64,000 nt of DNA. Source: Daucus carota subsp. sativus. Taxonomy: Eukaryota; Streptophyta; Magnoliopsida; Apiales; Apiaceae. The translations under genes and the position numbers were made by a program. This document shows positions 22,019 to 33,112 of this stretch, piece by piece. The stretch lies in contig NC_030386.2 in assembly GCF_001625215.2 (NCBI RefSeq), positions 18,508,545 through 18,572,544 on the forward strand, written 5' to 3'. Position 1 is the stretch's first letter. Each line of letters begins with the position of its first letter. The notes beneath the pieces were generated by a model that saw only the letters and a program-made list of their open reading frames with translations, was not told the origin of the DNA and did not search any database.

Positions 22019-25000
22019 CTAGTTAGACTTGGGATCCGAAGGTTTTTTTACAAATAGCTTGCTTATATCTTCTGTAACAACGTTGCTCCTGCCAAAAAAC
22101 AAAATTTAAAAATTTAAAAGTAAAACCAACTTAAGCTAAGCAAAAGCTGAAATAGTAAATAACAAAAAAAGAGTCAATTCTCGATGGCATAAATTTTTAG
22201 TGCCATTTTAACTACGCAGAAGCGGTTATACCATATGCTTCTGGAAGCATCACAAGGGGATACTTTCCTCTATATTTCTGAAGTTTAATTCATCGAACTT
22301 AACTTTCCTCCAGGATTTACTGTTTACTACAAAACTTACTTTGTTCCTCTTATACAATTGCATGCAGAAATGAAAGAGTCAGAACTAGTGTTATCTGAGG
22401 CAAAAGGCAAATGCCATCTATCAATTAATCGAGAGGCAGGAGAGGCGGTCGCCTAGTTGACTATGCACATTTAGGGTTACAACTTACACCATATAATATA
22501 CATATATTATGTAAGAAATATGTAACATGTAACAAGATATCTACCACAAAAAGCATCTGACATGGCAACAGTACGATAGGATTGAGAAAAATGATGGCAA
22601 GACATTTCAATATTTCATGCCTAGAAAAAAAAAAATCAACAAAAGAAAAGAACTATAAAAAAGTATGAAATCGAAAAAGAATGAAAAAGAAACGAGGAGA
22701 AACAAAAGCAGCGAGTCTTAATTCTTGAGTTTTCCCCAACAGATAGATGTAGCTTCACTTGATATGCATTACTCTAGAATTTTATGTTTTTGCCATCATA
22801 TTCTACCTATTTTTAGAGATGGACAAAACAAAATTTCTTTAAGAAACTCGTGATGTCAGGGCAATCGCCCCTTTTAGGTAGCCTCTCCTCAAGACTAATT
22901 GGGCCTTTGACAACACTAGTAAGAACTATAAATAATCTGATGACCGCAGGAATAATTCAAATTTCTAATCATCTACACCAGCAGCACATTTAGCACATCA
23001 CATAATTGAAGTACTACTTAAACATGATACAATGTGATACCAAATTATATTTTGAGGGCAGAACATTAACATTATAAACATCAATATCTCTTACCTCCCA
23101 CCAAGTTGAGGTGGACGTAAAAGACCACTAGCCGTATCTGGACGATTCCTTGAATGGATCAAATTTCCTTTCGGAACTTTACTAAGACGGTCCGTGGAAG
23201 ATAAGTTCGACTCTCGCTTGCGTGCTGCATTTTCAGCCCTAGCTGCTTCAACTTTAGAAGAGTGGTCACTATTCATTCTGCCGGGTAATGTGAGAGGGGA
23301 ATTCAAGACAAGTGAAGCACTAGGTAGTTTCGGTAAAGAACTTCCTCCTTGTCCAGAAGAAGTTTCTGCTTGCTGACTTACTGAGGGACCCGTTCTTCTG
23401 CAGATATAAATGGAGAATTAACACAAAAGAATGTTCTACAACAATGTGTCGGCTAAGGTCACTAGTACACATAGACGGGCAGTGAAGAAAATGCTAAAAA
23501 GCACATCAACCACACGCATCAAGTAGCCATATGAACATCACTATAAAAACAATATTTATTAGTATCAAGTTCTTCATGAAATACTGAAAAACAAGCGATC
23601 CAAAGTGACTGAAATACAAAATCAGAACTCTAGACAAAACGCAAACAAACTTGAGCTAATTTGATCAGACTCAGCTTAACCTTTATTATTAACAACCTAT
23701 ATGAGAGCTAAGAAAGTTTATTTAGTTAGTGAATACTAAGGCTTAAGCTTGCACTTATCTAACAAGTCCCAAAGCGACTCGGCTCCCCTCATATACAAAC
23801 AAACATAGTGCCCAAAGCTTCTTTTGCTGGCTTCTCGCTTTCAATCAGAGTCATCAATCAACTTATTTTTATCATTTGTGTAAAAAAGTTATAAGCCACT
23901 CTTGTAAGCCAAATTGTGAGAAAATTAAAAAAATATAACTTCTTTTAGAGTTCGAAACTTTGACTTCACAAAATGTAAAGAACACTTGAATGGTAATTTA
24001 TAATAAACTTTTATTATATTAATAATTTTTATATCCGATAAGTTGTAAATAATTTTTTTTTAATCCAAACACATAATTAAACTTACGAGTAACTTCACAC
24101 TGATTTTTTTTTAGACTAACTCAAACGATCCAATGAATAATTTGTTCACTTAGAAACGTAATCTAGTTAATAAAAGGCTTAAATCTCAAACTGCTCACTG
24201 AAGTGAAGGGCTGGTATCAAATTAGTCATCAAATTTAACAGGGTATCACTTGAATCACTAAAGTCAAAGTAAATATCAAACATGTACCTCATATATGTGC
24301 TCGAGAACTAAAAATTATATGTATGGATTTTTATACATTTTTCTTGAATGGTACCACAACCAAATGAAAAGTTATAAATTCTAGTATTTTGGATAATATA
24401 GTGAGATTTTTAAAATTTGATCTACTACATGTTTTCATTTAAATAAAAAATAACTAAAAAAATAAAATTAAATAGTAGATAAAATTTAAAAAATGTCATT
24501 GTATTATCCAAAATACTATAGTTCATAGCTTTCCGGTTGTAGTTGCATTAAAGAAAAATGTATAGAACTCTGTAGATATAATTTTTAGTTCTTAAGCACA
24601 TACATGAGGTACCTGTTTGATATTTACTTTGACTTTAATGATTCAAGTGATACCCCGTTAAGTTTGATGAGTAATTTGATACCAGCCCTTCACTTCAGTG
24701 AGCACTTTGAGATTTAACACGTTAATAAAACTCGAGCTTAGTTCGTTTAAGCACAATGCGGTCTCAAGTCTGATGTCTAAAATCCTAGTATAATTTCCTA
24801 AAAACATGAGCTATAATATGAACTCATTTATCAATTATCAGAGGCAGAAACAATATAAAAAACCGAAAGAAATAAAAAAACAAAACAAAAAAAATATATT
24901 AAAAAGGAATAATTAAAAGGGGGAAAAGAAAGATACTGAGTTGGAGGAGGGCGAGTTGGCTTGTTTTGAGTTGGGGGCGGATTGACTCGTTGTTTTTCTT

Positions 25001-25043
25001 CGTTTTCTTCATCTGAAGAAGACGCGTAATCCACCAGCGACAT
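22019..25043 (-). CDS. conserved small plant protein of unknown function
   Basis: Three coding exons read on the minus strand: 25043-24937, 23397-23095 and 22088-22019. They total 480 nt, or 159 aa, with all splice junctions in phase. The start is ATG 25041-25043 (MSLVDYASSSDEENEEKQ). The protein is acidic and Ser/Pro-rich at the N-terminus. The middle (KLPSASLVLNSP, then NSDHSSKVEAARAENAARKR) and the end (GNLIHSRNRPDTASGLL, then PPQLGGRSNVVTEDISKLF) resemble a short uncharacterised protein that I recall from many plants. I see no catalytic domain, signal peptide or membrane segment; charged low-complexity composition suggests a nuclear, largely disordered protein, which is only inference. 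The long first intron (1539 bp) contains a Mutator-type MITE. Confidence 0.85.
24176..24720. mobile_element. Mutator-type MITE with 10-bp target duplication
   Basis: 545 bp with long terminal inverted repeats: GGCTTAAATCTCAAACTGCT at the left and, reading inward from the right, GTGTTAAATCTCAAAGTGCT. Complementarity extends about 200 bp inward. Perfect flanking copies of GTTAATAAAA at 24166-24175 and 24721-24730 fit a MULE-like 9-11-bp duplication. It sits in the first intron of the minus-strand gene. A related element is at 46664. Confidence 0.85.
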
Positions 25044-25166
25044 CTCTCTCTGCAAAATCTCCTTCGGCTCTCTAATCTGTTGTATGTGTTTCGATAAGTT
25101 TTTTAACTTCGTTAATATTTTCTCTCTTTTTAACTTTTCCCAGATGGGTCTATTACAATTTACAAC

Positions 25167-25538
25167 CAGTGTTCTAAAAATCCCCGATTTAACCGATAAA
25201 TCCCCGATTAATCCTCTGCAAGGTCGGTCACCGATCCGATTTTTGAAATCCGATTAATCCTTATATATATTTCATAATCGAAGTATATGTGATAAATTAT
25301 TAAAATTAAAATACTATACTACTTTAAATATGAATAATTATGGAGTTTATGAATATAGTAAATATATTAGTTACTAAATAGCTAATATAATAATAATTAA
25401 ATATTAAATAATATTTTAATATTAAAATAAACCCGATTTTAACTCCGATTAATCCTTCCGATTAATCCCCGATTTCTGATTAATCCTTGAATCGGTAGCT
25501 CAACCGATTAGGTCCGATTCCCGATTTCTGCAACACTG
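25167..25538. mobile_element. hAT MITE (372 bp) with 8-bp target duplication
   Basis: Ends are CAGTGTTCTAAAAATCCCCG and the reverse complement of CAGTGTTGCAGAAATCGGGA. The perfect duplication TTTACAAC occurs at 25159-25166 and 25539-25546. The interior carries many copies of CCGATTAATCC and CCCCGATT, which look like subterminal transposase-binding repeats. It lies about 120 bp upstream of the start codon of the minus-strand small-protein gene and so is probably within its promoter. Confidence 0.88.
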
Positions 25539-25546
25539 TTTACAAC

Positions 25547-26240
25547 TACTAAACCTGCGAATTCTTCCTCACAGCACAAAAATTGGGAATTCGTGAATAG
25601 TATGTAGAGGATATTCTTATTTCGTGTGTATAAAAATAAATTTATATCGAAGCCATATTTCTGTTTTTACATACCGACTAACTTATAATCCGTTTATGGT
25701 AAGGTTATTTATAATATTATATTTTGATATTAAATTGATTTTATTATTAATATAAATTATAATCAAATAATTTGTTTTAAATTAAAATAAATTTAAACAA
25801 TTAGTAAACGTATTTCAGCTAATATTTCAAAATATTTTAATTATAGCAAAATATCATTTGAAAATTAAAGAGGCGTGAAGGTCTAGATACTAACAGACAT
25901 AACAAATTTTTTACTTTTTTAGATTTGAATTTTAGTTTGCAAAATCATTTCATTATATTTGTAAGTCATACTCATGTACACAAACACTTCAAATCCAATG
26001 ATATAATTACACATTTTCCTAAATAAAATCAAATAACTAGGCTAACAATACAGTTACGGTTAGAAAAATGGAGTTATATAAAGATATAATTTATTACATT
26101 CTTGATGTTAATCCCGAATTCTAATGATTGGAAGTTGTTCCTTGATATGAGAACTTAAACTTTCATGTTTGGGTTTAATAATTTTTCTTAATGAAACCCA
26201 TAGAGAAATAAAGTTGAAGTTAATAGTTTGAAAGAGCTTG
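25547..26240. other. AT-rich spacer
   Basis: No gene, inverted repeat or conserved motif is recognised. Confidence 0.4.
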
Positions 26241-26248
26241 AACTTGAG

Positions 26249-26765
26249 TAGGGGTGGCAATTTCGGGTAATGGGTCGGGTTCGTGTCGGGTTGTCTTACC
26301 TGGTCCAGTTTTTGGGTCAACCCGAACCCGAAATGGGTCTAAAATCTCAACCCGAACCCGACCTGTTCAGTACCCGATTGACCCGAAAATGACCCGTTTT
26401 GACCCGAAATTTATTAAAAAAATAATTATTTTAATTATATTTAATTATAATATATTGAAAATATATAAATAATAATTTAATAAGATTATATGTGACAAAA
26501 ATATTCTTAATATTATATAAATATATCATAAATATATGTAATTTAAAATATAAATACATATAATTAATATAATATATTTATATATATATATATTTCGGGT
26601 CGGGTTCGGGTACACTGAGTCAACCCGAACCCGACCCGAGTTTTTCGGGTAAAAAATTACCTGACCCGAACCCGACCCGAAATGTAAAAACCCCGACCCT
26701 AATTCGTATTTTTTCGAGTCGGGTTCGTGTCGGGTTTCGGGTCGTGTCGGATTTTGCCACCCCTA
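26249..26765. mobile_element. hAT element (517 bp), CGGGT-repeat family
   Basis: Ends are TAGGGGTGGCAATTTCGGGT and the reverse complement of TAGGGGTGGCAAAATCCGAC. The perfect 8-bp duplication AACTTGAG is found at 26241-26248 and 26766-26773. Both halves are filled with GGGTCGGGTTCGGG-type motifs in opposite orientation around an AT-rich centre. No transposase frame. Confidence 0.9.
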
Positions 26766-26789
26766 AACTTGAGAATGAGTTATTTGACC

Positions 26790-27554
26790 TAGGGCTGTTT
26801 AACGAACCGAGCTGTTCGCGAACAAGCTCGAGCTCGGCTCGTTAAGAGCTCGTTCGGCTCGGCTCGTTAAGTTAACGAGCTCGAGCTCGAACACAAAAAA
26901 TTGTTCGTTAAGTAAACGAGCTCGAGCCGAGCTTTTAGTATGTTCGGCTCGAGCTCGGCTCGAGCTCGGCTCGAGCTCGTTCGGCTCGAGTTCGGCTCGT
27001 TAAAGCTCGAAAAAATGTAATATTTTCGGGGTTTTTTTATAATTTATATATGTTATTGGACTCAGAATTCAACATAATATATATATATATTAGTAATGTA
27101 AACAAAATTTTAGGAAATAATAATTTTATTTGGTTTTTAACATGCAAGTAGAAGTTTGACTAGTACCGCTAACTAGTGTTTAATCCTAATTTAGTGTTTC
27201 AATATTTTAAAAAATATTTTTTACCGATCCAACTGTATGGATGTTAACATATATACATTTTAGTGATATAAACAAAGTTTCAAAAAAATTGAAATTATTA
27301 GGTTAGCTATTTTAAGAGTCAACTAGCGGTTTGTCCTTATTTTTTTTCTGGCTCGGCTCGACTCGACTCGGCTCGGCTCGGCTCGTATTTGTTCGCGAAC
27401 AAGCTCGTGTTCGGCTCGTTAGTTAACGAGCCGAGCTTGAACACAATTTTTGTTCGATTAAAAAGCTCGGCTCGGCTCGGCTCGTCAGAAAAAAAATTAA
27501 AGCTCGGCTCGGTTCGGTCAAAACTCGGCTCGGCTCGGTTCGTGAACAGCTCTA
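26790..27554. mobile_element. hAT element (765 bp), GCTCGGCTCGAG-repeat family
   Basis: Ends are TAGGGCTGTTTAACGAACCG and the reverse complement of TAGAGCTGTTCACGAACCGA. The perfect duplication ATTTGACC lies at 26782-26789 and 27555-27562, only 9 bp after the previous element's duplication. GGCTCGGCTCGAGCTCG motifs crowd both subterminal regions. No transposase frame. Confidence 0.9.
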
Positions 27555-27629
27555 ATTTGACCCACATAGAAGCGAATAACGTAGGTTAGTGGCTTTAGCT
27601 TTTATGTAGTATTTCACACAAAGGTAGTG

Positions 27630-28260
27630 TACAACTATCAAGATGTGAAATGGTGCAAGGTGTTGCTATGTGCTTTACGCACGTACGGGCGCGCCACCGC
27701 CGCCTCGCCATGCACTGGACCGAGAATGGGTCGAAGGGCGATTTGGGCGAATGTCTCGGCGTACGCGAGGCGACCTAGCGAGGAATTTTATTCTCTTTAC
27801 GTGAGTATGACAGTATGTTTCAAAGTTGCTGTCACGTGACAATTACTAGAAAGTGGAACTTGCTGTCATATGACAGGACTCAGTATGTACTGTCGGACAG
27901 ATTTATTGAATCTGGACAGTAACGATTTTATATTAATGATAAGTTAGATAACAGTTACGATTTTATATTAATGATAAGTTAGACGTTATGTTGACTGTCA
28001 TGATTATTATTCATACGTTTTGATTCTCTGTTAATTAAAATTCTCTGAGTGTTAATGTGCCTGGACAGCAGTCTTGTACACTGAACGCAGAAAGAAAAAC
28101 ACAGTTCTCTAAAAACTCACTGTCAACCCACAATATTATATAGTCAGTTTGTTTTCACCGGCTACTGAGGTACCAGTCGAAGTTGAGTTTGCTGTTGCTG
28201 CTGTGAACACCAAGCTCGGAGCTGTTTTATCTTGGAAGGAAAATTGCAAGTGTCCCAACA
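27630..28260. repeat. candidate solo LTR (631 bp)
   Basis: A GC-richer segment (27660-27790) in AT-rich surroundings ends in GTGTCCCAACA. It is flanked by TAGTG on both sides (27625-27629 and 28261-28265), a 5-bp duplication typical of LTR retrotransposons. The left end reads TACAAC instead of TG..., which could be a decayed TG. It contains a TATA-like stretch (TATTATATAG, about 28132) and a 37-bp internal near-tandem duplication at about 27918-27982. No retrotransposon coding sequence adjoins it. An alternative is an unrelated repeat. Confidence 0.45.
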
Positions 28261-28269
28261 TAGTGTAAG

Positions 28270-29090
28270 TGGGGGCTATTATCTCTTCAAGAACAGTCTG
28301 GACCTCTAGCAAGGCCTGACGACTCAGCTGATTTATTCTTTTGTTCTGTACATAGTGATAACTATGGTGACACGTATGTCTTCTGTTCTATCTTTGTTAT
28401 TTCATTTACCAACATGCATGCTATATACGTTCGTGTTTTGTTTCGTTAATTTTAGGCTTGGCATTAGTTTGTTAAATATTTTATATAACTGCTTCCATGT
28501 TGCTGTAATAGTAATTACCTCGAACAGTAACTTTGTATAGATTAACGGTATATTTACTTGCTTAACCCTTATATATATTCGGTGCTCATTAATCTATTAA
28601 ATCGTAAATTATAAATCTTGTGAGTTACGAAACGCATTATAGTGAAGAGAAAGAAATTAGAGCGGAGAAAAAAAAAGATAAGATGAGTTTTTGTAAGAAT
28701 GGCTTGCATGTCCTTTTTTTGATGATTTTGCTTTCAATTTCGATACTAGGTTGGATGATGCTCTTGATGAAAATCCGTCTCCGAAAGTAAGGGAGGTCGT
28801 ATATAATATTTTGTAACGATAATTAATCAGAATGAACATAAAAAAAAATATAATTCATATTATGTAATTTTTTACCGTTGCACAACATAAATAAGTCATG
28901 TCCACCTTAATTGGAATTGTGAATACCAATATGATAACATAGAAAAGAAAATTTTAATATTCATATTATGTAACTTTTTACCGTTTTCACGACCTGTAAC
29001 ATATTTTTGAATGTAGTCGGCCGTATATTCTCTCTTTCCACTATTTTACAGTGCTCGCTCACCCCTTCCAGCGGACGTTTAACAGATTTG
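28270..29090. other. spacer without gene
   Basis: Low-complexity AT-rich sequence. The stretch AATTCATATTATGTAA.TTTTTACCGTT occurs twice (about 28852-28876 and 28960-28985). No gene is seen. Confidence 0.4.
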
Positions 29091-29100
29091 GATAGTCTAT

Positions 29101-29191
29101 GTGCCGGGGTTAATCGCCTTAGGTATGTGTAATTTAAGGGTCGCTTGTGCCGGGGTTAATCGCCTTAGGTATGTGTAATTTAAGGGTCGCT
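29101..29191. repeat. 46-bp tandem duplication
   Basis: The unit beginning GTGCCGGGGTTAATCGCCTT is present twice in direct succession (29101-29146 and 29147-29191) with no differences seen. The identity implies a recent slip or duplication. Confidence 0.9.
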
Positions 29192-29224
29192 GACACCTCT
29201 TGCCCTTATCAGGTTATGAGGTAT

Positions 29225-29932
29225 CAGGATCTGCCTCTGCTTCATGATCAGCGGCTCCAAGTTTTCGAATGATTGCGTTTTCGAATGCTTGCGTTGTGGC
29301 TAAGAAGCCTGTCGGAGCCGGGGTTTATAGAATGAAGACTCATTGTGATCGTCATTATGGAAATAATGGAAAGGGGAAGGAGTTGAGGAATGTGTTGAAA
29401 GTAGTGGAGCAACTGAAGTGCAGAAACCAGATATGAGAGCTTTTCTTGTCCGAAACAGACGAGATAATAAGAAAAAAATCGATGATATTGAAGCTATGCA
29501 CCCTCCGCAGCCACCGAAGTAGAGAAGATTAAGTCAAGTTGTTGTGGGAGATGACAAATTGAATGTGGATTTTGATTCGAGAATGGATGACACGGTCAAA
29601 AGCTGCACCAGTCTTATTACCGATTCAATGAGGCTAAGCAAGAAAAGAAGATTTAATTTATTGATTTCCAGAAACTCTTGGTAGACCAACAAAGGTGCAA
29701 GTCGAAATCAAAAGGAAAGGCTATAGGGACTTGTAGAAACAAGAAGTTTCATTCACTTTTTGTTAGTGCTTAGTTTCGATGAATTAGTCTATGTACTATT
29801 TTGTTAAGTTTTTCCGCGGTGATTTGTAAAATACGATTTTTTCACCATTCTAAACCTGAAAATATATAGGTGTTTTTAGAAAATTTGCTCGGTGCCCTCC
29901 TAAGAAAATATTTCTAGATCCGCCCCTGATTG
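29225..29932 (+). pseudogene. decayed hAT transposon with possible BED-finger remnant
   Basis: The right terminus TTTCTAGATCCGCCCCTG (29915-29932) and the preceding AAAATATATAGGTGTTTTTAGAAAATTT resemble the complete small element at 50687-50845. This makes it a relative of CAGGG...CCCTG hAT elements. Upstream, a broken frame reads VAKKPVGAGVYRMKTHCDRH and continues for about 40 codons. This recalls the GG..R.K.HLA part of BED-type hAT transposases but lacks the zinc ligands and is stopped by TGA. The left end was not found, so the start given is arbitrary. Confidence 0.35.
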
Positions 29933-29934
29933 TT

Positions 29935-30584
29935 ACTATCCTATTATGTATTGAAGTTGCTCGTGTGCTCTGTTTATGGATATACGCAATGACATGTAGT
30001 TGCTTTCTGGAATCTGAAATTATATGCAAAATTCCTAGTTGAACATTGTTGAATTCAATACTTGTATGCTACACTGTTTGCACTATGTGTAGTCTGCTTT
30101 CATTTGGTCATGCTTTAGAAAATTTTCTAGTATGTGCATCACAAATATTTGAGATTTTTTCAAAATTCCTAATTAGGGCATGGTGGAAAGTTGAGTTAGG
30201 GGTGCGTGTGCGTGTGGATGTTTCAGGTGTATTTAGTGCGGCGCTATATGTAAATTTTGATGGTGGTAGCTGCCATAATGGCATGGCTGGGTATGTAGTT
30301 TGTGTTTTGCGACTGCTTTCATGTTATCTATTTGGCCTTCTGTACTAGGATCTTATGGTTTAATAACCTTAAAAAAAATGACTTCCCATTTTTATAATCT
30401 TATTTCAACACTGTCTACATTTTGTGTTTGTATACCAGTGGATAGTTTCACCACCATCACTCACCCCTTCTCTGGTTAAATTGGATAGATGAATTGATCA
30501 GAAGGTATATATTGCAGTGTCTTAATCTATCTGTTTGGTCTGACTAAACAAGGATTGCTAGTTTTTTTTTTTTTTTTGGTAAGG
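29935..30584. other. spacer without gene
   Basis: A 100-codon frame at 30046-30348 shows no family resemblance. Nothing is called here. Confidence 0.35.
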
Positions 30585-30767
30585 TAATAAGGTTTCCTAG
30601 TTTGACCTTGGATCTGTGAACAAATATATAATATGCTACAACACTCACCAAAATAATATATTCAACCCTCAACAGTAATAAGGTTTCCTAGTTTGACCTT
30701 GGATCTGTGAACAAATATATGATATGCTACACCACTCACCAAAATAGGATATTCAACCCTCAACAGA
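30585..30767. repeat. 91-bp tandem duplication
   Basis: The unit starting TAATAAGGTTTCCTAGTTTG occurs at 30585-30675 and again at 30676-30767, with a few substitutions between copies. Confidence 0.85.
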
Positions 30768-31352
30768 AATGAAGTTTTCTGCAATTGGTCTGAAAAATGT
30801 TGAGCTGTCCCGAGTCCAGCACACTATATAATTTTCTATATTTCTTACACTGTTCCACAAATCTTCGCTAAGCCTGGTCATAACTTATTTCTGTTGTTAT
30901 TGTACTAAGTACACATTGGAGTAAACAATTTAAGCAATCTGTCATGTATTATGTGGCAAAAATGTGACATTAGGATGCAATTCCTCAGGGATTGCCTTGC
31001 TGCGATGCTGATAAAACTACTTCTTAGTTGGATTTAATGCTACCGAAGCTAAGTTTTCAATAGTTAGACATGTATTCTTTGGAAATTTCTTTAAGTTGTT
31101 GATGTATTAACATGATGGTTCTAAGTTCTTGGATCAATATGTGAATTAAGTTAGTTCAGATTACTTGTCAGGTAAATTCACCAAAGGTGACAGGAGAGGT
31201 TTCCTGTGAATAAAAATCTAGATCGCGCCCCTGACCTTTTTATTTCTGCTTCGACTCTTTGTGAAGGAAGTAAATGAGATAGTACATTGATCCATGGATC
31301 ATAAAAATTAAGAAATGCCAGTACTGGGGCATTGATAAGATTTTACAATCAC

Positions 31353-32109
31353 CTATTTTTGGTGCTTCTGGCTAGTTGGTGTCCTTGGGGGATAATAATC
31401 CGCGCTCAATAGGTTCATCACCTCCTGTTCAGTTGTCTCCAAATCTTTGTTTTGAACCTTTTCAAAAGTTTCAGATAACAATAAGTATCAAACTTAACTG
31501 CTACAATATAAAACACTCAGCATTCTAGGCAAATTATTGTTCACGCGTGGTAAAGTTTAACCAAATTAAACCTGATTGTTTACCTGATGCTGGTGTACTA
31601 CTGCAGCAGACTCTTGTGAAGCATACTTATCTGAAACAAGCAAAATCCAAATATTGATATCGCTATTTCATGTGTGTAAAGTTCATATACGTAGTACTCA
31701 GGGCATCTCCAACCATCACTCTAAACTTCATATTTCTTCCCTTTTAACTTTATAAATAGAGTAATCCATCTCCAATCATCCATTACTCTATCTTTATATA
31801 TAAAGTCATGCACTATCCTACTCTATATATGAAGTTGAACTTGAAGATAAAGCACAAATTGCTTTATTTATAAAATGAAGTAATGGTTGGAGATGGAATA
31901 AAGATATAAAGTGAAAAAGGTGAAAATGAAGATGAAGTTGCTTTATTTATAAAATTATGATTGGAGATGGTCTCAGTGACTTAGTGTCCGTATTTAGGTA
32001 CAAGGAAGATGAAAGCTTTACCTAAATCATCATGCGCGGAAGAGTCCCTCAAAGCATGGAAAACCAAAAGAAGACACAGTAAGAAACTTGCAAGCTTCAG
32101 AAATGCCAT
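31353..32109 (-). CDS. small secreted peptide precursor, array copy 1 (RGF/GLV-like)
   Basis: Three short exons on the minus strand: 32109-32022, 31630-31584 and 31457-31353. They total 240 nt, or 79 aa, with GT-AG introns and in-phase joins. The first exon starts MAFLKLASFLLCLLLVFHAL, a clear signal peptide. The second is DKYASQESAAVVHQHQ. The third has a charged region (KDLETTEQEVMNLL) and the C-terminus ADYYPPRTPTSQKHQK. Asp-Tyr followed by Pro, and a Lys/His end, recall Tyr-sulfated RGF/GLV/CLEL peptides, though the end is not the canonical HN and the spacing differs. A TATAAAA lies at about 32198-32204 (on the minus strand). The first intron carries a 272-bp MITE absent from the other copies. 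Three paralogues follow upstream. Secretion is well supported; hormone family is inference. Confidence 0.7.
31701..31972. mobile_element. PIF/Harbinger-like MITE in intron 1 of peptide copy 1
   Basis: Ends GGGCATCTCCAACCATCAC and ATGATTGGAGATGGTC form the widespread plant GGGCATCTCCAACC terminus. TCA on both sides (31698-31700 and 31973-31975) is a 3-bp duplication. The equivalent intron of copy 2 is only 110 bp, so this insertion came after the gene duplication. Confidence 0.75.
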
Positions 32110-33112
32110 TTTGTACCTGAAACTACTTTCTAAATTACAGGCTTATTATCTTGGTCAACGATGAAAAGTTAAGAAAACGGAGGAGGCTTAGTGTTGCTTT
32201 TATAGGTTTCAAACTAAGTTTCGACTAGCATAATAGCTGGCTAGCTATTCGTAAACGCCCAACGTGATTACTGATTTAATTTATTAATTTTTAGGTTTAT
32301 TTAACACATAATGCTTCATGGACATGCATCAAGTATTAAAGTTAATTGACCGAGAACATGTATTAGTGGCTTCAGTGTGTTTTATTACCAAGTTGCTTCT
32401 ATCTTTTTGCTAAGAGTTTTTGGGGCAATTATATGAGACTTAAGCACTCCCCGCAAGAAGGAAAGAATGTTAAAAGTGAAAGTTTGTGAACATATTCTGT
32501 GTAAACCATCTACTCCCAGAAAGGATTAGAGAACATGAGACTGATTTTCCAACATCAGCTTACTGGAAACACGACGTATGTGCATAGTTTTGACATTTCG
32601 CTCTGTGCTAAAGCTAGATGTAATTTTGTTCCCATAGCTACGATGAATGAACTATGTCCAAGAATTATACATGTGTAATTTCCACAGTGTAGCTGAGATA
32701 ATGACTTAATTTTTACAACAAAACAAGAAGATGTGTGTAAAAAAGCGTCTTGTAGTTGCTACGCTACACTTTTCAATCCACCTGGCCTCGCTGTTTTAGG
32801 TAAATCTGTCTTCTCTGCACCGAGGTTTTCCAGCTCCATAATAATTTACTAGCGTATCATCTTGTGGTGTGAAAATTTCTTAAACATGTTGATTTATTAA
32901 CGTCATAGGTTCTTGGATTAATATGTGAACTAAGTTTGTTTAAATTTACTTGTCAGGCCTTTTCACCAGAGGTGACGTTCCTTATGAAAGAACTTTTATT
33001 TATGCTCCAACTTATTCTGAAAGAAGTATACAGAGATAGTACATTGATCCATGGATCAAAAAAATTTAAGTGCTAGTACTGGGCTGGGGCATGGATAAGA
33101 CTTTACAATCAC
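32110..33112. other. spacer between peptide copies 1 and 2
   Basis: The spacer contains the promoter of copy 1 and the downstream part of copy 2. Blocks of it are paralogous with the flanks of the other copies, for example the TCTGTCTTCTCTGCACCGAG block near 32807 and its counterpart near 34627. No further gene is seen. Confidence 0.6.

Noticed and set aside
29101..29191. CRISPR-like repeat
   Set aside because: Only two adjacent copies without spacers in a plant genome; a simple tandem duplication.
30046..30348. 100-codon plus-strand frame with hydrophobic start
   Set aside because: It lies in repeat-rich decayed sequence, with no family resemblance or supporting exons.
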